Source of the DNA: Zelonia costaricensis
Taxonomy: Eukaryota > Euglenozoa > Kinetoplastea > Trypanosomatida > Trypanosomatidae
DNA: 46,321 nt
Direction of reading: 5' to 3'
Assembly: GCA_030849075.1 (NCBI GenBank)
Contig: JASAOO010003356.1
Location: forward strand, 1-46,321
The notes under the pieces: model-generated
What the model saw: the letters and a program-made list of their open reading frames with translations, nothing else
The model's database searches: none
Told to the model about the DNA's origin: nothing
Position numbers and translations under genes: made by a program
Part shown: positions 27,886-38,000 of the stretch, one piece after another
How positions within the stretch are numbered: position 1 is the first letter of the stretch
Layout: every line of letters starts with the position of its first letter

Positions 27886-28328
27886 ACGCGGCCTCGACGG
27901 CCTCACGCACAGACACGAGCACGCGCACACACGCCGGAGCCCCGTCACGATGGCAAATGGCGGCACTCGCCGAGAAAGAACACACACACACACACGAGGA
28001 AGGCACGCGCGAGATACAGAGAGAGGGGTGCCAGCGCACCGGAGAGAAGAAGGCAGAAACGAAACAGCAACGGGTGGCGCAGCGGTGCCGCCGCGGAGTG
28101 CAAGCCAGACGTGGGCCGACGCAGCAAGGGCTGCGCGAGGCCGTAGACCAGGAAGGTCCTCCCCTCACCCTTTAAAGAAGGGCCAAAGGCCGGAAGAGAG
28201 CGAAGAAAGTCGATAGACGGGGTGGGGGTGGAGAGAGGAGGTCCTTGTCCCTCCCTCTTCCTTTCTTGTTCGCCGTGTGGTGGTGTGCCGGCACGTTGTG
28301 GGTGCGCGTGACGCTGGCAGGTTGTGCT

Positions 28329-28333
<5 letters not shown>

Positions 28334-28371
<38 letters not shown>
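28334..28371. repeat. (TG)n dinucleotide repeat
   Basis: About 19 uninterrupted TG units, reading as CA on the transcribed strand. Confidence 0.95.
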
Positions 28372-28374
<3 letters not shown>

Positions 28375-28904
28375 GGGGGCGTGAAAGGAGTGTAGGGGGG
28401 AGAAGGCAAGGGAGGAGGNCGACGTCGGCGGCGGCACCTCTGTGAGTTTGCAGGAGTAGTAAAGCAAAGGAAATGGACTCGGCGGAGCCCGTGGAGAAGC
28501 AGCCAAGAGAGGAGGAGGAGCGCAACGCAGCCGGAGGTCGAAGCGCCTTTAGACGCGTGCGTGTAGGTCAGACGGTGGTGGAAGAAAGGAGCACCCGTTT
28601 GACACACGTACGCACGCACACAACACAAACCGACCGACACAGCCGCTGCGTGCACTGTTTGAGATTTCTTTATGTGGGGGGGAGGGGGGGGCTTTCGTGT
28701 GTTTTTGTTTCTATCGAGGTGAAGATGAAGGGAGCAGAACCTGCATCTCCGCGTTGTGTGTGTGTGTGCGTGTGAAGGGGTGTGGGGGGTGGTGGGTGGT
28801 GCGTGGCAAGCAGTAGCGTTAATGGGAAGTCGAAGGAAGAGAGCATCGCGTCAGGACAAGAGGGGGGTGAGGGGAGGGAGTGGATGATGCTGATGTCCGC
28901 TGCG

Positions 28905-29215
28905 TTTATTTATTTATTTTGCCCACGCTGCACCTTTAAACCAATACGAGGGCTCCATCGCCAGCCTTTTGATGGATGCCGTGCAACCCCTGCGTCCAGC
29001 AGATTCGTGAGTGAAGGCCTCACCACTTCTGTTGCTGGGAGCGCGCTTCGGTGTAGAACAGGGGCAGATGCCGTGCGCAAACGCAGAGTCGTAAGGCACA
29101 GGAGCGTCGCAAGAGGCGCGGCTAGCATGGCGCCAAGCCCGCGCGCCCTCCCCCTTTGGAGAGCGGCGCAGCCGCTGGTGCTGCTGCTGTCCATTCTAAG
29201 CGCGTGAACAGAATA
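28905..29215 (-). mobile_element. possible degenerate retroposon (SIDER-like) remnant
   Basis: A stretch of ordinary, non-repetitive sequence lies among microsatellites. Read on the minus strand it ends in an A-rich tail (AAAATAAATAAATAAA, about 28921-28906). It sits in the presumed 3' UTR of the 83-aa gene. Location, size and A-rich end fit a truncated SIDER element, the short degenerate retroposons common in Leishmania 3' UTRs. I did not recognise the diagnostic 79-nt signature, so this is only a suggestion. Confidence 0.25.
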
Positions 29216-29464
29216 GAGAGAGAGACAGACAGCGTGCTGGTGCTGATGTTCTCGGTTTGCTTTGTATTCTCTCTCTTTTCGTGACGAGCGGTGACGCCGC
29301 GCCTCGGCTCACGGCGCCGCACTTGGGACGGCGGTGTCGACAAGAACGCGAAGAGGGGAGGGGGAGGCGGCGGTGGCGCACGGCGGAGGCGACCCCTCTT
29401 CCCTTCTCCCTTTCGTTTCTCCCTCCACTCCCCCCCCCTTCCCTCTCTCGCTCGCTCTTAGATA

Positions 29465-29716
29465 CTACGGTGCAGACGGCGGCCACGAGAGGTGCATGTT
29501 GGTCTGCAGGGCGGCGATGGATACGCCCTTGGTCGCCACGTACCCCTCCAGCGCGGCAGCCTCGTCGGCGTAGCGGGCGACGCTGCCGCACACCTGCTGG
29601 AATCGCTGCGAGTCGTCTGCAATCAGAAAGGCACTGTGGCGGGCGCACACCACCACGGCCGTGAGGCCGCCGATGGCGAAGTACTTGCTGAAAGCGGCCA
29701 CCCGAACGCCACTCAT
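29465..29716 (-). CDS. small one-pass membrane protein of unknown function, 83 aa
   Basis: Starts at ATG 29714-29716 and stops with TAG at 29465-29467. The frame continues upstream to about 30181, but that segment is low-complexity and its far end is GTG. The protein starts MSGVRVAAFSKYFAIGG, with a hydrophobic helix at about residues 13-25 ending at a Cys-Ala-Arg-His turn. A charged and amphipathic part follows (DDSQRFQQVC, YADEAAALEGYVATKG), then a Pro-rich tail. The basic, acid-free N-terminus running into a single helix is typical of small mitochondrial inner-membrane subunits in trypanosomatids, but no family was recognised. Isolation between two long spacers and ordered non-repetitive composition argue that it is real. 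The mitochondrial location is inferred. Confidence 0.6.
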   Translation of the reverse strand: MSGVRVAAFSKYFAIGGLTAVVVCARHSAFLIADDSQRFQQVCGSVARYADEAAALEGYVATKGVSIAALQTNMHLSWPPSAP

Positions 29717-30499
29717 GACGATACGTGTGAGGATGCAAAGGGGGGGGCTGTGGTCTGTTGTGATAGGCGTGTGTGTGTTCGCCTCAGTGAGGTTGTGCGG
29801 CACGCAAGGGGGGCGAGTGCGCACTGCTGTGTCAGTCGCTTGATCCGGGGAGGTGCCGCGACACGACGGGAAGAGCCGGGGTGGTCCGTCCGGGGACGCA
29901 GCAGCAGCAGCAGCGATGAGACGTGCCGTCGTCCACACGCTGTGCTCGCGGCGTTGATGACGGAGACTTTCCGGCCTTGCCGCGTGTGTACAAGTGAGAA
30001 AGGGGGGGAGGCAGAGGCAGAGGGAGGTGGCGGAGGGGGGCGCCGCAACAGCGAACGGAGGCAGTAGGGAGAGCGGCACCGCACGCAACATGTACCCCGC
30101 ACAATACCAGAGGGACGGGGGCGAGGGAGGGGAGGAGCCGCACGAACCGTCTGCGCGACTCGCTGTGCACCTGTTGCTCACACGCGTCCTCCCACACCTG
30201 CCACCCCCCCCCTCACGTGTGGTGAGGCAGCAGAGCGGCGCTGTGGGGTAGCCGGTCGCGGTGTGCCAGACCGTGGTCTCTCCCCCTCCACGACATCCGC
30301 CGTGCGGGGCACCCTTCAGTGAGGACGGCGTGCGCCGCTTCGCACCGCCACAGCGTCACGGAGGAGCGCCACACGAAAACGGGGAATTAAGGACGAGGCG
30401 AGGCGGCCAAGGAGGAGGGGAGAGGGCGGAGTGTGCTCGGTGTGTTGCAGTGCGGGGGAGGGGGGGGGGCGGTCGCGGGAAGCGCACCGGGGGGTGAGA

Positions 30500-30690
30500 G
30501 GCAGAGAGTGTGCACCCCCACCCCCTGTGCGACGGCGCCACGAGCAGCGCCGAGAGGACAAGGAACACCGCTGGCGTAGCTCGCAGGCTGACGCACGTCT
30601 GCCGGCAGTCGGTGCGTGCCATTCAGCCCTGCGCCCCACGCAGCAGGCCGCGTCATCAGAGACGGGCCCTGCTTCTCTGTCGCCCTCCCG
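30500..30690 (-). mobile_element. possible SIDER2-like retroposon fragment
   Basis: Complex, moderately GC-rich sequence in the presumed 3' UTR of the NAA35-like gene. On the minus strand it contains GACGCGGCCTGCTGCGTGGG followed by GCGCAGGGCTGAATGGCACG, which reads like the family of short interspersed repeats found in Leishmania 3' UTRs. The identification is from impression, not from a search. Confidence 0.3.
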
Positions 30691-31382
30691 CGACTCTCAC
30701 TTCACCCCCCCAAAGAACTTCGTCGGGTGGCTTGCAACGCGTTGCGATAGAGAGCTAATGCCGGCGCGCGTGTGTGCAAGCGTGTTGTGCGCGCCATCTG
30801 CAGGCAAACGACTGCGGAGGAGGAGAGCTGGTTGGAAAAAGGCAGCACGTCCACGCAAACGCACTCAGATGGCCGCAGAAAGAGAAAAGGTGAGCATCAA
30901 CACAGGCTCGAGTGACGACGAGAGGCAGGGCACCACGACACACACACAGACAGACACACACAGATATGCCCATTGGCAGGGAGAGACGAGGCGGGTTGAC
31001 AGACCCGCTCCCTTCTCCTCGATTTCGCTCATCGCAGCGTAAAACTCCACGTGGACGACGTTAGTTAGAAGGGGGGAGATCAGAGATGAAGAAAACCATC
31101 AAGTGGTCCGCTCGAAGACACACACACACTGAGAGAGACACGCACAAACGCGCGCGCAAAAAAAAAAAGGAGTGAAGGCACGGTCGGAAGACGTGAGTGA
31201 TGTGATGATGGTAGTCGCAGATGCTGAAGCGCGTGTTGCGAGTGGCAACTCTGCGCAAGCTGATGCCGTGACGTGTGTGTTTGTGTGTGTGTGTGGGGGG
31301 AGGGGAGGAGGGGTCTCCTGAACCCGTCACGGAGAGGGGTGCTCTTCTCCCACACGCTGTCACCGACTTGTGGCATTGGGCA

Positions 31383-31433
31383 CAGACACACGCACACACG
31401 CACACGCACACGCACTCGCACACACACACATAC
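31383..31433. repeat. CA-rich microsatellite directly after the NAA35-like stop
   Basis: CA/CGCA units fill most of the 60 bases following the TAG at 31447. On the transcribed strand this is a TG-rich start to the 3' UTR. Confidence 0.85.
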
Positions 31434-31446
31434 GACTACGCAGCGG

Positions 31447-33678
31447 CTACGCTGAGGTCGCCTCCTTCTTCTTGCGGAAGGCGAACGTCAGGGCGCACGG
31501 CAGCCCCGGCCGCTCCACCGTTGCGCAGTAGTCCTTGAGCTCCTCGTCGCTCTCGCACACCGCAGAGAAGGCGCGGAGCGAGGCGGCGACCATGTGCGCC
31601 GTCTTCTCGAGACCCTCCGCGTTGCGCCGGATCGCCGCCTTGCGCACGTCGTCGATGCTGCTGGTCGACAGGATCGCCTTGAGCTTCTCCGCGGCGTTAC
31701 CGGCAACCTCAGCCGCCTTCTTCGCGTAGACCGGGATCTTGCTCACGTCATCCAGCGCCGGCTTCGCGCTCATGCAGCGCTCGTAGGAGCGCAAGGGCGG
31801 GCTGCGCAGCTGACCGTAGCACAGCACGAGGCGGTGGTTGAAGGCGTTCTCAACGCTGATGAGCGAGTGCTTCGGGGCCCCGACAAGGTCGATGAGCTTC
31901 TTCTTCTCCATGAGGCATGCAGAGAGGAAGGTGGCGTCGGAGAGGGAGCAGCACGCGTCCAGCACACCGTCGCGGGCGAGGTCTGGCTGACCCTTGGTCC
32001 GCGTCGTCAGGGCGAGGTTGTGCACCGGGGCGTGCGTGCGCTTGTTGATGAGCGTGGCCGGGATGAAGTGGGTGCTCTGCAGGCACAGCGCCGTCATGTT
32101 CTCCACCTGGGCCCGCTGCGCAAAGTTAATGTACCACATCGCCGGCACCAGCTCCCCCTGGGTCAGCAGGTCCAGCTCCACCTCAAAGCACATGATCAGC
32201 TCCATGGCACGCAGCACGTAGTCGTTCGAGAAGAGCGTCAGCACCGTGCTGCACCGGATGCACTCCGCCTCCAGCTCCTTCGCGACGCCAGGCACGTTCG
32301 CCAGGAACACCGTCAGGTCGGTCGTGTACGACGTCTCCTGGAAGCGGATGAGGTCGGCCATCGAGTTCATCATGCGCCGGTGCGCCAGGCCGCGGTTGCA
32401 CAGCATCGTCTCCAGGAAGACGAGGTACAGCTTGCACGCTTCCATGGTCCAGCGGCGCACCGAGTCGACCGTCTGCTGGCGCAGGAACATGAGCTGCTCG
32501 GGCGTCACCTTGAGGCGGTTCATCGTGTTCTTCACGCGGTACTCGACCACGCCATCAATCATGGCCTCGTCGCCCTCGAAGATCTTCTGGTAGAGCGGGG
32601 CTCCGTACTTCTGCGAGAGCGTGTCCAGCAGCCGTCGGTGCAGCGGGGAGCCGTGGAGGAAGGACTCATTGGGGTCGCGGCTGAAGAGCACGACAGCGCA
32701 GAGGGAGCGCACCGGCAGCAGCGGCTGCAGCGCACCGAAGTTCTCGATGAAGTCGGCGATGCAGGCGAGCGACTCGATGTTCACGAGCGTCTTGAGGGAC
32801 ATGAGCTGCTGCAGCAGCGTCTTGTAGGCCGCCATGGCATCCGCGTAGGAGGTCGCCGGCAGCGCCTTGGTCGGCGTTATGACGCTCACCCAGTACGCAA
32901 TCTCCTTGGTGCGCAGCAGCGCCGCCGCCGGCGCCGGCTCCGCGGTGCGCGCGAAGACGTCGCTCTCCAGGAGCGCCAGCGCCTCCTGCGCGATGTCGCA
33001 GGCCGCCTCGACGTCGGACTTCTTCTTGGACTCGAGGAGGAGGGAGAGGGATGCGAGGAAGTGCTTGCGGAAGCGCAGCCGCGCCGCGACCGCCGCGGGC
33101 GTCGACGACTGCGCCGCGGCCGTCTCGAGCTCGGCGAGGATTTCATCCACGCTGCAGTCCGGCTGGCGGTCCAGCTCGGGCGGGACGAGCATGAACTCCT
33201 CCTCGCTGCGGTTCGTCGTGGAGAAGACGGCGCGCAGCACGCAGTCGAGGGTGCGCAGGACGCCGCGGCAGTAGGCGTACAGAGTGGGGTTCTGCTCCTT
33301 GAGCAGGTCCATGCGGAGGAAGTACGGGAAGTCTATGTAGCTCTGGGTGAGGGAGAAGCCCTGCAGGTACGTGAGCTCCTTCACATGGATGTAGTCCATC
33401 ACCTCCAGCAGCGCCGCCTCCGTCGCGATCGTCGCGGCCGACGGCACCTCCTTCGCCTCGAGGAGGTGAGAGAGAGAGAAGACAGACTCGTAGCCGAAGC
33501 CGGAGTCCGTTTTGGGGTCCATGATCTCCGGCGCCGACAGGATCACCTCCTTGTCCACGCCATCGAGGCAGTGGCAGCTCCACGTCGACTCCCCCTTCAG
33601 GCTGGCCTGGAAGGCGCCGAGCGCATCTTCCCAGGTTTCGTTGAGCTGGCACAGCGACCTCTGCGGCGGCGGCGGCAT
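31447..33678 (-). CDS. NAA35/Mak10-like auxiliary subunit of the NatC N-terminal acetyltransferase
   Basis: This encodes 743 aa from ATG (33676-33678) to TAG (31447-31449). NatC (catalytic NAA30, with NAA35 and NAA38) acetylates the initiator Met of proteins starting with Met and a hydrophobic residue, on ribosomes in the cytosol. The Mak10 hallmark is near the N-terminus: ILSAPEIMDPKTDSGF (46-61; MDPKMD-type in other eukaryotes), then YLQGFSLTQSYIDFPYF (104-120), matching the W/Y-x-GYPLSQTLF region. The length agrees with yeast and human NAA35 (about 725-735 aa). The rest is alpha-helical, ending in a short basic tail (FRKKKEATSA). Composition is much more ordered than in its neighbours, and there is no signal peptide or membrane helix. 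NAA30 and NAA38 are not in this window. The main uncertainty is whether this divergent copy keeps the full NatC scaffold role. Confidence 0.87.
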   Translation of the reverse strand: MPPPPQRSLCQLNETWEDALGAFQASLKGESTWSCHCLDGVDKEVILSAPEIMDPKTDSGFGYESVFSLSHLLEAKEVPSAATIATEAALLEVMDYIHVKELTYLQGFSLTQSYIDFPYFLRMDLLKEQNPTLYAYCRGVLRTLDCVLRAVFSTTNRSEEEFMLVPPELDRQPDCSVDEILAELETAAAQSSTPAAVAARLRFRKHFLASLSLLLESKKKSDVEAACDIAQEALALLESDVFARTAEPAPAAALLRTKEIAYWVSVITPTKALPATSYADAMAAYKTLLQQLMSLKTLVNIESLACIADFIENFGALQPLLPVRSLCAVVLFSRDPNESFLHGSPLHRRLLDTLSQKYGAPLYQKIFEGDEAMIDGVVEYRVKNTMNRLKVTPEQLMFLRQQTVDSVRRWTMEACKLYLVFLETMLCNRGLAHRRMMNSMADLIRFQETSYTTDLTVFLANVPGVAKELEAECIRCSTVLTLFSNDYVLRAMELIMCFEVELDLLTQGELVPAMWYINFAQRAQVENMTALCLQSTHFIPATLINKRTHAPVHNLALTTRTKGQPDLARDGVLDACCSLSDATFLSACLMEKKKLIDLVGAPKHSLISVENAFNHRLVLCYGQLRSPPLRSYERCMSAKPALDDVSKIPVYAKKAAEVAGNAAEKLKAILSTSSIDDVRKAAIRRNAEGLEKTAHMVAASLRAFSAVCESDEELKDYCATVERPGLPCALTFAFRKKKEATSA

Positions 33679-35047
33679 GGTTCAGCGGCAAGTCTTGGAG
33701 ATAGGGATGGTCAGGTGCACCACGTGAGAGAGTGTGCGGAAAGGGGGGGCGGGGGGAAGACGAAGATGGCGGTAGCACACCTGCCTGCGTGTGCTGTGGA
33801 GGAGGGAGGGGGTCGGTGGAAGGAAGGGCAGGGGGGTCGGTGTGGAGGGAGAGGAGCGGCGAGGGTGCGCGGAGCGAGAAGGGCGTTCTTCTGCTGCGCG
33901 GAGGATGGGTGCAGGGAGGGGAGGGGGGAAAGAGGGAGCGCAGAAGGTGACAGGGCAGCAACAGGTGAGGAGACTGCGGAAAGGAAAGGGGGAAGGGCTA
34001 ACGTCGTGGCGCTGAACGTACGCACGCGCCGCGGGTGGGTAGTTTCCAGGTCCTTCTGCCGGCACAACCAACGCGTCCAGCTTTCCTCGGTCATCTCGCG
34101 TGTGCACCTTTCGCTTAGGCGCTGTGAGTGGGCGTCGCTGCGGCTACAGCGCGAGCGGCAGAGCGTCTCGAATCACAAAGAGAACAAGAAGAAGAAGAGG
34201 TTGCAAAAAGAAAAAAAGAAGAAGGAGAAAAGTGCTGGCGATGTGGACATGTGTGACATGTGTGTGATGTGTGTGTGTGTGTGTGTTGATGGAGGTGGGG
34301 GGAGGAGGAGGAGGAGGAGGGGGGAAGGGGGGGACGTGGCCGGGGGTCGGTGTGCAATCGATTGGGGGACGGCGATCCTCCTCCTCCTCAAACCAGCCTA
34401 TTCAAGACAGAAGTAGGGAGGCCTGGCGCGGAGGCGGAGAGAAGCGGGAGACGGGGGGAAGGGAAACTAAAAAAAAAAGGAGGAGAGGGCAACTAGACGG
34501 CGCTGGACGCTGTCTGAGGCCCACGCCGTCGCGACGGCGCTCATCACGTCGCCATGGCACGGCGGCGGCGTCGTGCGGAGAAGAGGGGCACACACACACC
34601 CACACACAAACACACACGAAAAGGGAAACAGAGGAGCGAGGAGCGAAGCAAGACGAGGCGCTGACACGACACAAAGTGCTGACGTGTGTTGACGCGGTGG
34701 AGCGGGACGAACGCGAGCCGGGCAAAAGGGGGAGAGGGGAGGGGGGGATAAGCAATAACGACGAGACACTTGATGAAGTGGGTAGAGCGTCCACTACTGT
34801 GTCGGTCCCGCCTTCTTTCCGGCCGCTCTGTCTCCCCTACCCATCACGCGTTCCTGCAACACTTCACCCAACAAGAAGTGCCGCACCCAAGTACATCAAG
34901 ACACACACACACAGCACGGTACGCCACGCATTCAGCGAAACAACGTCACCAGCGGTGGTGCGCGACGATCAAGTTCAAGCTGGAAGACTGTGCGAGGTAC
35001 GAAGAGAAACAGAGGGGACCGCGCACACCCCCTTGCAGCGACGACCG
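33679..35047. other. intergenic region between BTB and NAA35-like genes
   Basis: About 1.37 kb without a credible gene. The + strand is strikingly purine-rich, with G/A tracts at about 33735-33960, 34185-34240, 34293-34335 and 34430-34500. It also has (TG)n at about 34266-34287 and (CA)n at about 34590-34617 and 34901-34914. It should hold the BTB 3' UTR and the NAA35-like 5' signals. Confidence 0.7.
33694..33742 (-). promoter_or_regulatory. candidate spliced-leader acceptor for the NAA35-like gene
   Basis: On the minus strand a C/T tract (about 33742-33734, with further pyrimidines down to 33697) is followed by a first AG at 33695-33694, only 16 nt before the ATG. This very short 5' UTR supports the chosen start, since an upstream in-frame start would be excluded from the mRNA. 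Confidence 0.4.
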
Positions 35048-38000
35048 CTACAGCGCCTCCGCCTCGGCGTCGACCGCACGCAGGAATGCCTCCACCTGCG
35101 CCAGCCACGCGCCGCCTTCACAAACACCACCACCAAGGGCATCATCACCACGGCTGCCGCCGTCCTGAGCTTCCACCGCGGCCGTCGACAAGTGCTGTGC
35201 GGCCAGCTCCACCTCATCCAGCCGCACCTCGCGCAGCAGCGCCGCGACAACACGCCGCTCCGCTGCACTCGCCGGTGGCAGCTGCGCATCGTCGCGGCGG
35301 GCGAGCCACCACGCCCACAGGCACTCCAACAGCTCCGTCTCCGTGAGCAGAGCCGCGGAATAGAAGGGCCGCTGCAGCTCGCGCTCCGCGCTGTACCAAT
35401 GCGCCTGCCGCTGCTCCAGTTCCTCGCGCGACTCGCTCGTGTACAGCCGCCCACACCCGCCGATGCGCCACGCGCCGTCGGCCATGAGCTGCAGCGTGGG
35501 CGGCATCGCTACCCAGCTGGACGGGCTCGGGTACAGGGCAGCGGGGGTGCCGGCGAGGAAGGTGTTCGCGAAGCCGGGGGTCTGGTGCGGGGAGGTCGAC
35601 GGCGTGGCCGGCAGTCCACCGCCACCAGCACCTCCGACGCGAGCCTCTTCAACGATGCTGTGGAAGTTGCTTGCGGTCGGCAGTGCTCGGCGTCCCGCTT
35701 GCCGCCCGCTGCCTTCGCCCTCGCGAGACGGTGGGTCGGCCCGCAGCGCCTCCGCCGGCCCGCCCGCCCCGCCGCCGCCCGGCGCGTTGGCCGCAGCCGC
35801 CCCTCCTCGCACCTGCGTGCTGAAGCCTTCGCGTGGCGCTGATGCATCCCCACTGCGCCGGCGATGCGCCACGTCACCGAGTGGACCCCCCTCTCCCCGC
35901 GTCTCCGACTCGTGCGCCATGAGCCCGTCCACATCGCTCATGTCGTCGAAGGTGAGGGCGGCGGAAGCGGGGCTGCCGGGCGTGGCGGTGGCAACGCCGC
36001 GAGGGGAGGGGCGGCCGCTGACGGTCCAGAAGTGCCGCGCGGCGGCGGAGGCGGCGAGGGAGGGGGAGGGCGGGCTGCTCGTGCGGCTGCTGGGGTGGCT
36101 CTGCGTCGTCGTCGTCGCGGACGGCCGCGAGAAACCACCTGGCACGCCACCGCCGTAGGTGGGGAAGGGGGAGGCTGGCTGGGACAGGACCGGGGAGGGT
36201 CGGTTGGATGGCGAACCTACGCTGCTCTGCCCCTCGCGCGCCTCGGTGGCTGCCGCCGTCGCGCGTGGGCCGTCGTTGCCGTCGCCGCCGCCGCCCGCGC
36301 CCGAGTCGGCATTGTCGCCCCGGGACCGGGGGAAGCCCATCATCTCCACCGCCGGCCACCCGATCGGCACCACTGGCGACGTCAGCGAGATAGCCAGCGG
36401 ACCGCGGCCCCCGCTGACGCTCGCGCTGTTGGCCGTCTCGCTGTTGTTCAGCTGCTCCCGTAGCAGCAAGGACGGAAAGGTCGCCGTGGTCGTGCTCAGC
36501 GTCCCTGAGTTCTGGCCTGCCGTGCCGCCCCCGACGCCGGCGCCGCTCTCCGTGCCGTGCCCGGACGTGTAGCGCTGCGAGGCGTCGCTGGCCATGGCGC
36601 TGAAGGTCTGCGCGGCGCGCGCCTGCGCCTCGAGCACGTTGCGGCGCAGGCGTACCAGCAGCTGCACCTGACGCAGCTGCAGGCCACGCCACAAGCCCTG
36701 TGGTGTGGTGGTGCGCAGCAGGTTGGTGAGGTGCTGCTCCATCCACGCTTCGCAGATGCACTGCATCTCAACCACGCGCCACTGCAATGCGGCTAACCAG
36801 TACGGCCACACGTCGTGCGACAGCGCCAGCAACCGCCACAGCAGCCGCAGCATCGCACCGGTGAGGTTGGAGAGGCCGGTGTACAGGCCCATCCACAGGA
36901 TGGCCGCGTAGTCGCACGCGAGGTGGCCGCGCGGTGCGGCCCACGACGCAGCCGACGCGTCCGCCGGCTCGTCTGCCGGGGCGGGGGAGAGGCGGTGAAA
37001 CATTGGCAGGACGCCTGTATGCAGGTAGTGCAGCAGCTGGCACAGGCAGTCGGGTGAGAAGGGCGGCGGCGGCGGCGGCGGTGGCAGCTGGGGCCGCGCA
37101 GCCGCCGCCGCCGCGGCGAGTCCAGCGCCACCGTCCGGGGTGGACAGCACGGTGGAGGCCGGGGAGGGGAGGACGAAGGCTGGCACGCGCTGCCTCGTCG
37201 CAGCGGTCGTGTCGCCGCACTCCAAGCCTGTATCCGCGTCGCGGAGGTGCGGAGGGCAGCGGGCGACCTGCGCCGGCTGGTACGCCAGCGGGATGGCTGC
37301 TGCCTCGGAGGCAGTGGGGGGCGGTCGCGGCCGCGGCTGTGCGGCGGCGGCGGCTGCCCCTGCAGTGGTCGTCGCCTCCGCTGCCGTCGCCGTGGAGGTT
37401 GCGAGCGGGGTCTCGGCGAAGCAGTCGCGTATGTCGACGTACTCGTCCGGGGTGCTACGCACGTACGGGCCGCAGCCCCCACCGTGCTCGAATAGCATCG
37501 AGAAGAACGGGCTGCGCGACGCCACCGTGGCGGAGTGCACGGGAAAGTACGTCACAACCCGCTCCACCGCGGGGGCCAGCACCGCCGCGGCGGCCGCCGA
37601 TGCAGCACTCCGCCGGGGATTGGTGCGGGTGGAGCCCCCGCCACCGCTGCCACCGCTGCCACCGCCACCAGCGCCGCGTATGTCGTCCAACGCGCGGCGC
37701 CATCGAGCCGCCGCGTCATCAGGTGGGCTCGCGTCGCGTGCAGGAGGCGCGGTGACGTCCTCGACAAGCGCGAAGGCGGTATCGACAGAGGCGCCGCGCA
37801 GCCACGCCGGCACGTCCTCAGCGAGTGCGGTCATGGCCGCGATGGTGGCAGCCGGCACGGAGGCGACCCCGTCCGGCACGACAAGCAGCACCGCGGCATC
37901 CGCCAGCAGCGGCGTTATACACGGCGCGCCACCCTCGGCCACCCCGCGGGTCGCTGCTGCAGGGCACGGAGACGCCGCCCGCTGCCGCTCCACGGGCAAG

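Larger units (their letters stand above)
27611..29464. other. intergenic region upstream of the TOR-like gene
   Basis: About 1.85 kb without a credible gene. It holds (CAG)7 at about 27670-27690, the proposed splice signal, (CA)n at about 27982-27996, a long (TG)n at 28334-28371, an ambiguous base at 28419, a short (TG)n at 28757-28773, and a non-repetitive island at about 28905-29215 listed separately. On the transcribed strand it should contain the 3' UTR of the 83-aa gene. Confidence 0.7.
29717..31446. other. intergenic region between NAA35-like and 83-aa genes
   Basis: About 1.7 kb with no credible ORF. It holds poly-G blocks (about 29740-29747, 30460-30470), a (CA)n cluster at about 30940-30962, another at about 31121-31132, (TG)n at 31273-31295, and a dense CA/CGCA stretch at 31383-31433 right after the NAA35-like stop. 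A non-repetitive island at about 30500-30690 is listed separately. Confidence 0.7.

Noticed and set aside
29717..30181. 238-residue version of the small membrane protein
   Set aside because: Begins at GTG and the extra part is low-complexity repeat translation. It is better read as 5' UTR and spacer.
31594..34416. 940-codon open frame on the + strand opposite the NAA35-like gene
   Set aside because: It is a mirror of the GC-rich coding frame on the minus strand, is Arg/His/Leu/Glu-rich without any motif, and continues into polypurine repeats.
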